Shown one piece after another: positions 18,524 through 28,691 of a stretch of 64,000 nt of DNA; the first letter of the stretch is position 1; each line of letters begins with the position of its first letter. The DNA is from an uncultured Bacillota bacterium (GTDB lineage Bacteria; Bacillota; Clostridia; Christensenellales; UBA1242): contig URWY01000001.1 of assembly GCA_900551705.1 (NCBI GenBank), positions 1 to 64,000 on the forward strand, in the 5' to 3' direction. The notes below the pieces were generated by a model that saw nothing but the letters and a program-made list of their open reading frames with translations, ran no database searches and was not told the DNA's origin. Made by a program: the position numbers and the translations under genes.

Positions 18524-18811
18524 AACATCTCCTTATGATAAATGTATGATAGCATATAAAAATAATAAAATCAATCAAATTTACATTTTTTCACACTTAA
18601 TATTTTATAAAATCTACATTTTTTCATAGATAAGTATAAAATAGTTAAAAAATTCATTGTATTAAGATTTTTGTTTTTGAGTTAATATGCGGGATAATTT
18701 AGTGATTGTTTTATAAAGACAATATAGGGATTATTTAAATGTTGACAAATATGGATTAAAAATAGGTTAAACAAGTAATTATATTTATTGATTTTATATT
18801 TTAATTACAGA

Positions 18812-19075
18812 TTAAATAATTTGGTCAACTTCGATAGCGTGGAGTTGGCCTTTTTCTATGTATAAATATAGATATTCTTTCTGTTTGTCTTTTGAAAAGT
18901 CTTTTAGAAATTTATTTTTCATTTCTACAACTTTGTTAAGTTGCAGCTTGTATTCAGCTGTCATTTCCTCTTCATAATATTTTTCTCTAATCATTTCTGC
19001 TAAAACTTTGTTATCCATAAACATCTCATGCAAATAGCTGGTGTGTGTTTTAACTCTTTCAAACCCTAACTGCAA
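18812..19075 (-). CDS. Hypothetical protein, up to 87 aa
   Basis: The frame begins with TTG at 19075 and has an internal ATG at about 19018, without a clear Shine-Dalgarno for either. The product is helical and charged (MTAEYKLQLNKVVEMKNKF), ending near EVDQII. The pattern is protein-like, but it may be a fragment of a longer gene. It diverges from the defence operon. 18524-18811 contains no convincing gene, only AT-rich sequence. Confidence 0.4.
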   Translation of the reverse strand: MQLGFERVKTHTSYLHEMFMDNKVLAEMIREKYYEEEMTAEYKLQLNKVVEMKNKFLKDFSKDKQKEYLYLYIEKGQLHAIEVDQII

Positions 19076-19138
19076 GTATTTTCTAAAAATAAATATAATT
19101 TATTTTCGTTTTTTGTATAAAATTTAAAAATTATATGG

Positions 19139-19144
19139 TATAAT
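19139..19144 (+). promoter_or_regulatory. -10 box of the defence operon
   Basis: Consensus TATAAT preceded by TGG (extended -10). No good -35 is visible, so activation or a weak basal level is possible. Confidence 0.45.
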
Positions 19145-19197
19145 GGATCTGTATGTATAGAGTTCTATTATATATAAAATGAAGGAGGTAATTGTTT

Positions 19198-20943
19198 GTG
19201 ATTAAATATGTTTGTAAAAAATGTAATGATTTAGAATGTGAAACAAGCAGTTGCCCAATTTGTAATGAGAGAACTGAGATATTATCATCTCAAATTTTTT
19301 GGTGTTCAAAATGCGGAGCTCCTTCTTATTATGCACATTGTACACAGTGTGGAAATAAGTGTAGTTACATAGGAACTGATTTAAGACCGGTATTTCCTGA
19401 AGAAAGATTATTATTAGAAGTCATATTGAAAGAGCCATTTAAGTTTGCAAATTCTTCGATTTGGAATGTTGGTGGGAGTTGTTATATTGTAGATGGGGAA
19501 AAATTACACTTGTCTTATGCTAAAATTATTAAAGAGTCTAATGTTGACGATATAATAAACGAATTAAATAAACATTCTATCAAAAATCAAAATTTTGTAG
19601 AAAACTATTTTAATACTCAAGGGGTAATTAACTTTATCAAGATTAATTCAAGGAGATTAAACTCAATTACTCATGAGGCTATCAATTACATTAGAAAAAG
19701 CGCAGAAGGGAAACAAGAAGATGGGATGTTTGTGAGCTTCAGTGGTGGAAAGGATAGTACTGTTGTTAGCGATTTAGTTATTAATGCTTTAGGCAAAAAT
19801 GTTATACATATTTATGGAGATACAACATTAGAATATCCGACATCAGAAATTTATATAAAAAGATTTAAGGAAAAACATCCTTTAATTCCAATGCTAACAG
19901 CAAAGAATAAAGATCAAGATTTCAACAACTTGTGTGAAGTGATAGGTCCTCCATCAAGGATGTTAAGATGGTGTTGCACAGTTTTTAAAACAGGAGCAAT
20001 TACTAAAAAGATAGATTCAACTTTTAAAGATGCAAAAAGCATTTTAACCTTTCAAGGCATTAGAAGAAATGAGTCATTGGCTAGAAGTAAGTATGAAAGA
20101 GAATCAAATGATTCAAAAATAAAAAAACAAATAGCAGTTAACCCAATTATTGATTGGAATGATTTTGATGTTTGGTTATATATAATTTCAAACAATGTTG
20201 ATTTTAATGACGCATATAGACAAGGTTTTAGTAGAGTTGGTTGTTGGTGTTGTCCAAACAACTCAGCGTGGTCAGAGTTTTTGTCAGCAATATATATGAA
20301 TGATAAGTATAATTTGTTTAGAGATATTCTTTACAGATATGCACAAAAAGTAGGTAAACCTGATTGGAAGGTTTATATTGAGGATGGGGAGTGGAAAAAA
20401 AGACAAGGTGGTAATGGTTTAGAAATAAGTAAAAAATCACTTGTTTCATTTAAGCCTTGTGCATTAGAAGAAAATGCATATAACTTTGCCTTAACAAAAC
20501 CTCTAGATAGTGAAATATATAAATTCTTCAAACCTTTTGGAAAATTAAACTTTGATATTGGAAGGAAGGCTTTAAATGAAGTTTATGTATTAGACCGAAA
20601 AACAAATATGCCATTGTTGCGAATTAGTGGGATTTTTGGTTCTAATGAATTAAAAGTTGCTATTGTTGGAGAATCTAGCATTTTTGCTAATAAAAAGACA
20701 GCAGAAATGTACATTAAAAATCAAGTCAATAAGTACCAAACCTGTATTGGTTGTACTTATTGTGAAGCCGTTTGTAGATTTGGTGCAATAAAAGTATTTA
20801 ATAAAGAAAAAGGAAATGTTTCAAATAACACAATATCTTATACTATTGATGAAAATAAATGTGTAGGTTGTTTAGAGTGTGTTAAACACTTTAGTAATGG
20901 TTGTTATATGAACAAGGTGTTGAAAATAAAAAAGGAGTCTTAG
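19198..20943 (+). CDS. SspD-like sulfurtransferase: zinc ribbons, PAPS-reductase-type PP-loop ATPase, ferredoxin domain
   Basis: A ~581-aa protein. GTG 19198 lies 10 nt after GGAGG; TTG 19192 is the alternative. Residues ~6-60 hold four CxxC pairs (two zinc ribbons). The PP-loop SFSGGKDSTVV (SGGKDS at about 182-187) and the following PAPS-reductase core (to ~370, with RVGCWCCPNNSAW) activate a substrate by adenylation. The C-terminus has a 2x[4Fe-4S] pattern, CIGCTYCEAVC and CVGCLECVKHF. DndC and SspD proteins share the PP-loop and use it to insert sulfur into the DNA backbone. The context (DUF4007, P-loop ATPase and cysteine desulfurase downstream) favours SspD over a metabolic sulfate reductase. 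First gene of the operon. Confidence 0.8.
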   Translation: MIKYVCKKCNDLECETSSCPICNERTEILSSQIFWCSKCGAPSYYAHCTQCGNKCSYIGTDLRPVFPEERLLLEVILKEPFKFANSSIWNVGGSCYIVDGEKLHLSYAKIIKESNVDDIINELNKHSIKNQNFVENYFNTQGVINFIKINSRRLNSITHEAINYIRKSAEGKQEDGMFVSFSGGKDSTVVSDLVINALGKNVIHIYGDTTLEYPTSEIYIKRFKEKHPLIPMLTAKNKDQDFNNLCEVIGPPSRMLRWCCTVFKTGAITKKIDSTFKDAKSILTFQGIRRNESLARSKYERESNDSKIKKQIAVNPIIDWNDFDVWLYIISNNVDFNDAYRQGFSRVGCWCCPNNSAWSEFLSAIYMNDKYNLFRDILYRYAQKVGKPDWKVYIEDGEWKKRQGGNGLEISKKSLVSFKPCALEENAYNFALTKPLDSEIYKFFKPFGKLNFDIGRKALNEVYVLDRKTNMPLLRISGIFGSNELKVAIVGESSIFANKKTAEMYIKNQVNKYQTCIGCTYCEAVCRFGAIKVFNKEKGNVSNNTISYTIDENKCVGCLECVKHFSNGCYMNKVLKIKKES

Positions 20944-20945
20944 AT

Positions 20946-21797
20946 ATGAAAGACTTAAGATTAAAAAGGCATGAGACCTTTTCGATACGTGAAGGTTGGT
21001 TAGAGAAGGGGCTTAATACAATTGTAGAAGATAATGAGTGCTTTAGAAAAGATAATGGACCTAGGATGTTAGGGTTGGGCTCAAATATGTGCAAATCATT
21101 AAAATATTGGTTGAAAGCTACAGGAATTTCAGATTTCGGGCAAGTTGCAGAATTAACTAAATTTGGAAATTTATTGTACGAATATGATAAGTTTTTAGAA
21201 AGTAATTTTTCATGGTTTATGATTCATGCAAAATTAACAATGGGAATGAAAGATTCGCTGGAAGATAAAGATGCTCCTGTAATTAATAGAATATTTAATG
21301 GCAACTATTCTAAATTTGATAAAGAATTGCTAGTAAATTTTTTAACTGAATATTTCAAAGTTAATGGATATGACATTGGTGCAGAATCATCGTTAGACTC
21401 TGATGTTAGTATTGCTATTAGATCATACGCAACAAATGATATATCTAATCCAGAGAATAATATGAATTGTCCGTTAGGAAAATTAAACTTAATTAAAATT
21501 GATGATAAAAAAAGATATTATAAAAATCAACCTTCTCATTCTGCTTTGCATTATTTAGTAGTTTATTATGTTATGATAGAATGTATGAATAGAGCAGAGG
21601 ATTTTAATTTGGATGACTTTTGTAATAAAGAGGATAATCCGATGAAGATTTTTAATATAACAAAACCTATGTTGTTGTTGTATCTTGAAGAAATGCAAAA
21701 TGCTGGCATTTTAAAAATTATCAAAACAGCAGGATTAAATACTATCCATATTAATAAAATGTTGTCGTTAGAGGAATTGTTTGGATTGTATTTTTAG
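20946..21797 (+). CDS. DUF4007 protein, SspB-like
   Basis: A 283-aa protein. The ATG at 20946, 2 bp after the upstream stop and behind AAGGAG, is better than the upstream in-frame start. The N-terminus (RHETFSIREGWLEKGLNTI, then MLGLGSNMCKSLKYWLKA) is the DUF4007 signature. The middle includes SDVSIAIRSYATNDISNPENN and the C-terminus looks like a winged helix (residues ~225-283). In the single-strand phosphorothioation system, SspB is the DUF4007 component reported to nick DNA. This homology is from memory of the family, not a search. Confidence 0.78.
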   Translation: MKDLRLKRHETFSIREGWLEKGLNTIVEDNECFRKDNGPRMLGLGSNMCKSLKYWLKATGISDFGQVAELTKFGNLLYEYDKFLESNFSWFMIHAKLTMGMKDSLEDKDAPVINRIFNGNYSKFDKELLVNFLTEYFKVNGYDIGAESSLDSDVSIAIRSYATNDISNPENNMNCPLGKLNLIKIDDKKRYYKNQPSHSALHYLVVYYVMIECMNRAEDFNLDDFCNKEDNPMKIFNITKPMLLLYLEEMQNAGILKIIKTAGLNTIHINKMLSLEELFGLYF

Positions 21798-21809
21798 GAG
21801 GAGTAACTT

Positions 21810-24800
21810 ATGTATGACTCAGTTATGAGTGTTAACAAAAAGTTTAAGTCATCTGTTAATTTGCAGTATGATCTATACAATGAAGATAAGATATTGCAGT
21901 ATGTTCCAACTACTGATTTGTGTGATGTTATATCTTATTACATGGATTCTGTTATCGACAATGGTAAGAAATCAACTTTTTTAGCTGGCCCATATGGTAA
22001 GGGTAAATCTTATTTGATGTTGATGATTACATATTTATTATCGAAGCGAGAAAATAAGGAATTATTAAAAAAAGTAATAAATAAGATATCAAAAATTAAC
22101 AAAGATCTAGCAAAGAAAATCGAATATTTGGAAAAAAATAAAATATCCCTTTTACCGGTAATTATAAGCAATAATAATTCTGATAATTTAAATCATAATT
22201 TTTTGTTATCGTTAAGAAATGCTTTAGTGGATCATGGAATTGAAAACATTATTCCAAGTTCAGCTTATTCAGAAGCAATTGAAATTGTGAATGAATGGGA
22301 GAAGCAAAATAGTGCATCTTTTGACATCTTTAAGGAATGCAAAACTTCTTTGGATATTGATTTTAACAAATTAAAGAGTGGATTATTAAAGTTTGATGAA
22401 GAGGCTTTTGAGAATTTTAAAAAATTATTTAAATGTGTTAATCATGGATACCAATATAATACATTGGTAAGTTCTGATTTTGCTTTAACATATACTGATG
22501 TTTCAAAGAAAATTAAGGAATATGGATTTTCAGGAATCTTCGTTATATATGATGAATTTGGTGTGTTGTTAGAAAACCAAGATCAAGATTTCGTTTCAAA
22601 ATTAAATAAAATACAATCTTTTGCGGAAAAGTGTGAGACATCTGAAAAAGATTCTCAGATGCATGTTTGTTGTATTACGCACAAGGAAGTAACTCTTTAT
22701 AGTGTTGATGGATCTCATTTAGATAGCTTCGAAAAGATAGCAGGAAGATTTAAACAAATAAGATTTGATAGATCTATGGAAGAAAACTATCAAATAATTT
22801 GTGCTGCTATTGAAAAGAGTAAGGGATATCAAGAGCTAGTATCAAAAGAATTAGAAAAAAATAACTATTTAGAAAAATATAAGAAATCAAGTTTATTTAG
22901 TGCCGATCAACTGGAGTATATATTTAATAATGGTTATCCATTTAATCCATTTGCTTTATATGCATTGATTCAAGTATCTGAGAAAGTTGCTCAAAACGAA
23001 AGAACTTTATTTACTTTCATGTCTGATACAGATATAAATAGTTTTAATTATTTTATAGCGAACAACAATACAGGGTTATTAAATGTTCCAGCAATATATG
23101 ATTATTTTGAGCCATTAATAAAAGATAATACTGAATATAGAATGTTGTGCTATAAAGTTGATGGTTTAAATAAAACAATTATAAAAAGTCAAGAAAGGGA
23201 TGTTATTAAATGTATAGCAATTTCTAAAATTATTAATGACAATGTAAGGTACGTTTGTAGTGATGAAAACATTTCACTAGCTCTTAATAAATCAGAAGGT
23301 GAAGTTAAGAAAATAATTACATCTTTAATTAACGCAAATGTATTAAAAAGAAATATCAATGATGATAGTGTTGATTTTTCAGTAATAACTGACAATCAGT
23401 TTTTAACCCTTTTGGATGATACTTTCAATAGTAAATATGGATTTGAATCTGTAAGCAAATTACTAAATGAATTTAATGAAGAAAAATATTTTGTTTCAAA
23501 TCAATATAATTACGAACATAAAATGGTTAGATATTTTAGGTCTGAATATATTGAAGCTTCTGTATTGGAAAATTTAAATTCATTGGATGTATATTTTGAT
23601 CAAGAATTTTGTGATGGTCTTATAATAAATTTAGTAAATGATATAGGAATTACTCAAAAAAGAACAAAAGAAATACTTGAGAATCTCGGATATAAAAATG
23701 TAATTATTAGATTTATAGATAAGATGATCCCTGCATTTGCAATTAAGAAAATAAGGAGATTATTTGCAGCTAAAAATTTATTAATTGATTCTGGGGCACT
23801 TTCTGAAGATGCAAAAAATACATTACCAAAATATGTGGATGATGAGATTATAGAAATAAATTCTTTTTTAAGAGATCTTACCTCCAAAGCAAAACTCCTT
23901 GCTTTAAATATTCCTGACAATAAATCTTTGTCTGGCTATATTTATCAAGCATTAAATTCGTTATACGAAAAAACAGTAATCATAAACAATGAACAAGTTA
24001 ATAAAAATGAAATATCTTCAGTAACAAATAAAGCTAGAGTAAATGTAATTGAATTAATCTTAAATAAAAATGAAGGGGAGTATTCTTCTACCTCAGCCGA
24101 AGGCACAATCTATGATAGTTTTAAAACATCAATTGATAAAAATTATGAGATTGTTGATAAAATTAAAGAATGTTTTTTAATCAATAATAAGAATAAGCTG
24201 GAATTATATGATTTAGTAGAAATGTTAAAATCTGCTCCTTACGGTATGAGAGATGGGGTAATACCTTTGTTTGTTGCAAAAGCGATTTCTGATCTTTTAG
24301 TAATAAACAACGATATAATAAAAACAATTATTTTATATAACCGAGATCTTGAGATTCCAATGAATGCATTAAATCTATGTAAAGCATTGGCTTATCCAGA
24401 GCAATATAATATTTCATTTGAAGAAATTAATCACGATAAAATACTTATGATTAATGAGTTGATGTCTTTATTTAATTGTAAAGCATCAGACAGTTTCTCT
24501 GATAATGTTTTGAATTTGGTCAGTGCAATAAAAAATTATGTTCAAAACCTGCCTCCAATTATTATTAAAACAGGTAAAGCTGAAAATATTTTAAGTTTGT
24601 CAACAACTGCAATAAAGTTTAAAGATGAATTTTTAAAACATAACTTAAATATTCACGAATCTCTTTTAGTAAAATTGCCTAAATTATTGTCTTCACCAAT
24701 TAAAGATGTATCTAAAAATATAAAAACATTATTAGAAGAATATGATAAGAAATTGGAAAAATATACACAAGAGATTATAGTTAAGGTTATTAATTCATTT

Positions 24801-25235
24801 GGCTCTGAAATGGATTCAATAAAATCAACATATGACCTTTGGAAAGCTCAATATCCTCAAATTAAAAATGTAATATTTGAAAACAGAGAAAAGGCTCTTT
24901 ATAAGGCATTTGAAGTTATTAAGTATAACAACAAGGACGCACTTAATTTGTTATCTTATGCTTTATGTAATTGTACAATAGAAGATTGGAATTCGCAAAG
25001 AGAAGCTGAATTTATGTCAGTGTTAGAAAGTTTTATTGATAAAGTATATAATTACGATGAGAATTCAGTTTCAAAACAAGATTTTAACGATAATAAAACT
25101 GTGATTGAGATTAGTCAACTCGGGAAAACACTTTATTCAAATTTGACAGAAATGATAGAAGAGTATGGATCATCATTAAGTAATGAAGAGAAGGCTTCTA
25201 TAATAAAAAGAATTTTAAATGAACTTATTGATTAG
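21810..25235 (+). CDS. Large P-loop ATPase, SspC-like
   Basis: A 1141-aa protein. Walker A GPYGKGKS lies at 60-67 and a Walker B-like segment GIFVIYDEFGVLLE at about 245-258. The remainder is helical, with two winged-helix-like stretches near 480-545, and no membrane segment. This layout (N-terminal ATPase, very long helical body) fits SspC, the ATPase of the SspBCD modification complex; BrxC of BREX systems is a related alternative, but no pglZ, brxL or methyltransferase gene is present. The start is 12 bp after the DUF4007 gene with GGAGGAG in between. Confidence 0.72.
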   Translation: MYDSVMSVNKKFKSSVNLQYDLYNEDKILQYVPTTDLCDVISYYMDSVIDNGKKSTFLAGPYGKGKSYLMLMITYLLSKRENKELLKKVINKISKINKDLAKKIEYLEKNKISLLPVIISNNNSDNLNHNFLLSLRNALVDHGIENIIPSSAYSEAIEIVNEWEKQNSASFDIFKECKTSLDIDFNKLKSGLLKFDEEAFENFKKLFKCVNHGYQYNTLVSSDFALTYTDVSKKIKEYGFSGIFVIYDEFGVLLENQDQDFVSKLNKIQSFAEKCETSEKDSQMHVCCITHKEVTLYSVDGSHLDSFEKIAGRFKQIRFDRSMEENYQIICAAIEKSKGYQELVSKELEKNNYLEKYKKSSLFSADQLEYIFNNGYPFNPFALYALIQVSEKVAQNERTLFTFMSDTDINSFNYFIANNNTGLLNVPAIYDYFEPLIKDNTEYRMLCYKVDGLNKTIIKSQERDVIKCIAISKIINDNVRYVCSDENISLALNKSEGEVKKIITSLINANVLKRNINDDSVDFSVITDNQFLTLLDDTFNSKYGFESVSKLLNEFNEEKYFVSNQYNYEHKMVRYFRSEYIEASVLENLNSLDVYFDQEFCDGLIINLVNDIGITQKRTKEILENLGYKNVIIRFIDKMIPAFAIKKIRRLFAAKNLLIDSGALSEDAKNTLPKYVDDEIIEINSFLRDLTSKAKLLALNIPDNKSLSGYIYQALNSLYEKTVIINNEQVNKNEISSVTNKARVNVIELILNKNEGEYSSTSAEGTIYDSFKTSIDKNYEIVDKIKECFLINNKNKLELYDLVEMLKSAPYGMRDGVIPLFVAKAISDLLVINNDIIKTIILYNRDLEIPMNALNLCKALAYPEQYNISFEEINHDKILMINELMSLFNCKASDSFSDNVLNLVSAIKNYVQNLPPIIIKTGKAENILSLSTTAIKFKDEFLKHNLNIHESLLVKLPKLLSSPIKDVSKNIKTLLEEYDKKLEKYTQEIIVKVINSFGSEMDSIKSTYDLWKAQYPQIKNVIFENREKALYKAFEVIKYNNKDALNLLSYALCNCTIEDWNSQREAEFMSVLESFIDKVYNYDENSVSKQDFNDNKTVIEISQLGKTLYSNLTEMIEEYGSSLSNEEKASIIKRILNELID

Positions 25236-25244
25236 GAGGAATAG

Positions 25245-26360
25245 ATGATTTACTTTGACAATGCGGCGACGACTTTTCCAAAGCCTCAATGTGTATACGA
25301 TGCAGTAAATGAAGGAATGAAGAAATTTTCATTTAATGCAGGAAGAGGAAGTTATAGTGCCGCTATAGACACTTTTAATATGATATCAGCTACAAGAGAA
25401 AAGATTGCAAACATTGTCAGAGCAAATCCTAATCAAGTAGTTTTTACAGCATCTGCAACTGAATCGTTAAATATTATAATTAATGGTCTTGATTTAAAAA
25501 GGGGAGATAAGGTTTATATCTCACCTTTTGAACACAATTCAATTGTAAGAACATTACATAAATGTGATGTGGAAATAAAGTTTATTCCTTTTAGCAAAAA
25601 AAATTGGAGTGTTAATTATGACAAATTAAATGATGAATTGGCAATTAACAAGCCTAAAGCTGTTATTATTAGTCATATTAGTAATGTTACCGGTTTTGAG
25701 TTGCCATATAATGAAATATTTAAGTACTCAAAAAAATATGGCGCGGTTACTGTGTTAGATTCTGCTCAAGGATTTGGAACATATCAGGTAGATGCACGAT
25801 TTGTGGATTTTGTCGTTTTTGCAGGTCATAAATCTTTATACAGTGTATTTGGTGTTGCAGGATTTATAAATAAAACAAACATCCCTTTGATTGTTTTTAA
25901 AACTGGGGGAACTGGTTCTGACTCGTTAAATTTAGACATGCCACAAGAACTCCCTGCAAAAATGGAAGCTGGTAGTCTAAATGCAGTTGCTATATACGCA
26001 TTAAATAAAAGTATAGATTTCATTGTTAATAGCGATTTTGCAATAAAAAAACATGAACTAACAAGTTATTTAATAGAAAGATTGAAGGAGCTTGATAATG
26101 TTATAATTTATTGCCCAGATGATATTGAAACCAAAGGTATAGTTGCCTTTAATATTGAAGGTTATACCTCTGATGAGATTGGCAAAATATTGTCTTCGCA
26201 ATATGATATTTGTGTAAGAACGGGATATCACTGTGCACCTTATATACATGATTTTTTAGAAGATAAAAAATATTCTGGATGTGTTAGGGTTAGTTTAAGT
26301 GGTTTCAATACAATTGATGAAATAGATACTTTAATTGATGCAATAAATAATTTGATATAA
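25245..26360 (+). CDS. Cysteine desulfurase (class V aminotransferase), SspA-like
   Basis: A 371-aa PLP enzyme that would supply sulfur as a persulfide. It starts IYFDNAATTFPKP; the PLP lysine is in FAGHKSLY (K196) and the catalytic cysteine in TGYHCAPY (C330), with the RxGxHC form seen in SufS/CsdB-type desulfurases. It lies 9 bp after the ATPase gene in the same operon. In Dnd and Ssp systems the desulfurase (DndA/SspA) donates sulfur to the PP-loop protein. A housekeeping role cannot be ruled out, but the position argues for a dedicated enzyme. Confidence 0.88.
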   Translation: MIYFDNAATTFPKPQCVYDAVNEGMKKFSFNAGRGSYSAAIDTFNMISATREKIANIVRANPNQVVFTASATESLNIIINGLDLKRGDKVYISPFEHNSIVRTLHKCDVEIKFIPFSKKNWSVNYDKLNDELAINKPKAVIISHISNVTGFELPYNEIFKYSKKYGAVTVLDSAQGFGTYQVDARFVDFVVFAGHKSLYSVFGVAGFINKTNIPLIVFKTGGTGSDSLNLDMPQELPAKMEAGSLNAVAIYALNKSIDFIVNSDFAIKKHELTSYLIERLKELDNVIIYCPDDIETKGIVAFNIEGYTSDEIGKILSSQYDICVRTGYHCAPYIHDFLEDKKYSGCVRVSLSGFNTIDEIDTLIDAINNLI

Positions 26361-26380
26361 ATTTATAGAGAGGAGGAAAG

Positions 26381-28513
26381 ATGTCTTTAAGAGAAGTTAT
26401 AATAAAAAAAGAATATCGTTCTTTATTGGATAATGTTGCCAAAGAGTTTTATATTCCATTATTACAAAAAGCAGTGTTATATAAAAGAGCTGTTGGATTT
26501 TTTTCTTCATCTGTTTTAATAGAAATATCAAAAGGAATATTGGGATTAGTAAAAAATGCTGGCAAAATACAATTGATAGCATCGCCATATTTGTCTGATG
26601 AAGATGTAGAGGCAATAAAAAATGGTTACAGTAGGCGGGAAATTGTTAGAAAGGCTGCGTTAAGAGAGTTGAAAGAACCAAGAAATGCATTTCAAGAAGA
26701 ACGATTAAATTTTTTGGCAAATCTAATTGCTGATGGTATTTTGGATGTTAAAATAGCTATAACTGATACTGGTAATAAGATTGGTATGTATCATGAAAAA
26801 GTTGGGATAATTGAAGATTTGGAAGGTAATAAAGTTGCTTTTTCGGGTTCAATGAATGAGTCTGCGAACGCTCTTTTAGCTAATTATGAAACCATAGATG
26901 TATATACAAGTTGGAGTGATGATAAGGATAGAGTTGAATCAAAAGAAAAAGCCTTTGATTTAATTTGGAATAATAATGAATCAAATATAAAAACTATTGA
27001 GTTTGAGGATATTGGAGAGGACTTTATAAAGAGATATAAACGAAATACAATTGACTATAAGGAATATTCTACAAATGAAAACGATTGTGATAATATAGAA
27101 GAATGGAAGTTTTTTAAAGTCCCAGAAGAAGTTGATTTTTATGATTATCAGAAAGATGCTATTGACGCGTGGATAAAAAATTCTTGTTGTGGAATTTATG
27201 ATATGGCAACTGGTTCTGGTAAAACATATACAGCTCTAGGATCAATTACGAAATTGTCACAAATGTTAAATGAAGAAATTGCGATTGTAATAGTTGCGCC
27301 ATATCAACATTTAGTTGAACAATGGGTTGAAGATATAAATAACTTTAATGTTAATCCAATAGTTGCTTATTCTTATAGAGGTCAAAAATGGCGACAATAT
27401 TTTATCGATGCGGTGAATGCTTATAATATTGGAGCGAGGAAGAATTTCTGCATAATTACAACAAACGCGACTTTTGCAAGTGATGATTTTCAAAACATTC
27501 TAAATAAGTTAAAAAAGAATTTTTGCTTTATTGTTGATGAGGCTCATAATTTTGGTGCAACAAAATTAAGTTCATTATTACCCAAAAAAGCAAGATATAG
27601 ATTGGCTCTATCTGCCACAATTGAAAGACATAGAGATGAAGAAGGTACAGCTTGTTTAAGAAAATACTTTAGTAAAACGTGTATTTCATTTAGTTTGAAG
27701 GATGCTATAAATAAAGGATTCTTAACAAGTTACTACTATCATCCAATCATTGTATATTTATCTCCTGAGGAGCTTGAAGATTACAATGAAATAACAAAAA
27801 AGATCATAAAAATGGGTGGAATAACAAAAGAAAATCTTGAAAAAAATAAAAACTTAGAGTTATTATTAATTAAAAGGGCTAGGATTGTTGCCGGGTGCAA
27901 ATCAAAGGTTGATAAATTATTAGATATTATAAAACCATTTAAAGATGATAGTTATATATTAGTGTATTGTGGTGCAACCAAATATGATAATCAAGATATT
28001 TCTGATGATCAAGATATTCGTCAAATTGATGAAGTAAGTAATAGGTTGTATGGAGATTTGGGGATGAAGGTAAGAAAATTTACTTCATCAGAAAGTAAAG
28101 AAGAGAGAATAGAAATAAAAAGAATGTTTGCTACTGGCAGAGAATTGCAAGTAATAACAGCTATTAAATGTTTGGATGAGGGTGTTAATATTCCTGCAAT
28201 AAAAACTGCATTTATATTGGCTAGTAGTACAAATCCAAAAGAATATATTCAAAGAAGAGGAAGGGTTTTAAGAAAATTTGAAGGGAAAGAATATGCTGAA
28301 ATCTTTGACTTTATTACGTTGCCAAGACCTTTAAGTAGAGTTAGATTTTGTTCTCCAGATGAAAAATCATATGACTTGTCACTGGTTAGGAAGGAATTTA
28401 CAAGAATGATAGATTTTGCAGATACGGCACGAAATAAATTTGAAATTGATAATATTAAGTCTGAAATAGAAAGGGCTTATACAAATCTAACAGGAGGATA
28501 TTTTGATGAATAA
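26381..28513 (+). CDS. PLD-nuclease and DEAH-box helicase fusion, candidate restriction component
   Basis: A 710-aa protein. Residues ~1-190 are PLD-like with MYHEKVGIIED (HxK-type motif, H at about 138) and SGSMNESANALLAN. From ~245 on it is an SF2 helicase: MATGSGKT (Walker A, about 275-282), VDEAHNFG (DEAH at about 386-389), LALSATI (motif III), and YIQRRGRVLRK (motif VI). Proteins like this translocate on and cut foreign DNA. It follows the sulfur-modification genes by 20 bp and overlaps the next gene. In the SspABCD-SspFGH arrangement a helicase or nuclease belongs to the restriction half; I do not assign a letter. Confidence 0.8.
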   Translation: MSLREVIIKKEYRSLLDNVAKEFYIPLLQKAVLYKRAVGFFSSSVLIEISKGILGLVKNAGKIQLIASPYLSDEDVEAIKNGYSRREIVRKAALRELKEPRNAFQEERLNFLANLIADGILDVKIAITDTGNKIGMYHEKVGIIEDLEGNKVAFSGSMNESANALLANYETIDVYTSWSDDKDRVESKEKAFDLIWNNNESNIKTIEFEDIGEDFIKRYKRNTIDYKEYSTNENDCDNIEEWKFFKVPEEVDFYDYQKDAIDAWIKNSCCGIYDMATGSGKTYTALGSITKLSQMLNEEIAIVIVAPYQHLVEQWVEDINNFNVNPIVAYSYRGQKWRQYFIDAVNAYNIGARKNFCIITTNATFASDDFQNILNKLKKNFCFIVDEAHNFGATKLSSLLPKKARYRLALSATIERHRDEEGTACLRKYFSKTCISFSLKDAINKGFLTSYYYHPIIVYLSPEELEDYNEITKKIIKMGGITKENLEKNKNLELLLIKRARIVAGCKSKVDKLLDIIKPFKDDSYILVYCGATKYDNQDISDDQDIRQIDEVSNRLYGDLGMKVRKFTSSESKEERIEIKRMFATGRELQVITAIKCLDEGVNIPAIKTAFILASSTNPKEYIQRRGRVLRKFEGKEYAEIFDFITLPRPLSRVRFCSPDEKSYDLSLVRKEFTRMIDFADTARNKFEIDNIKSEIERAYTNLTGGYFDE

Positions 28514-28691
28514 TACCAATGAAAGCATTAACAATTTAACAAATACTATTGTGTTTGAGCCTCAAAAATTAAAAGAAATGGTATCAAGAATTTATGATGC
28601 TGAAGTTAGGAATACTAAAACAAAACAAAGAACTGAAAAACAGATGAAAGATATGATAGAAAAAATTATAGAGGAGGTTGCAAATAAATGA
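28506..28691 (+). CDS. Small helical protein, 61 aa, in the defence operon
   Basis: ATG 28506 overlaps the end of the helicase gene by 8 bp, and the stop overlaps the next start by 4 bp, so it is translationally coupled on both sides. The product is charged and helical (PQKLKEMVSRIYDAEVRNTKTKQRTEKQMKD, written in parts; coiled-coil-like), without cysteines or membrane segments. Probably an adaptor between helicase and DndD-like ATPase, possibly the small SspG-type component. No family recognised. Confidence 0.7.
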   Translation: MNNTNESINNLTNTIVFEPQKLKEMVSRIYDAEVRNTKTKQRTEKQMKDMIEKIIEEVANK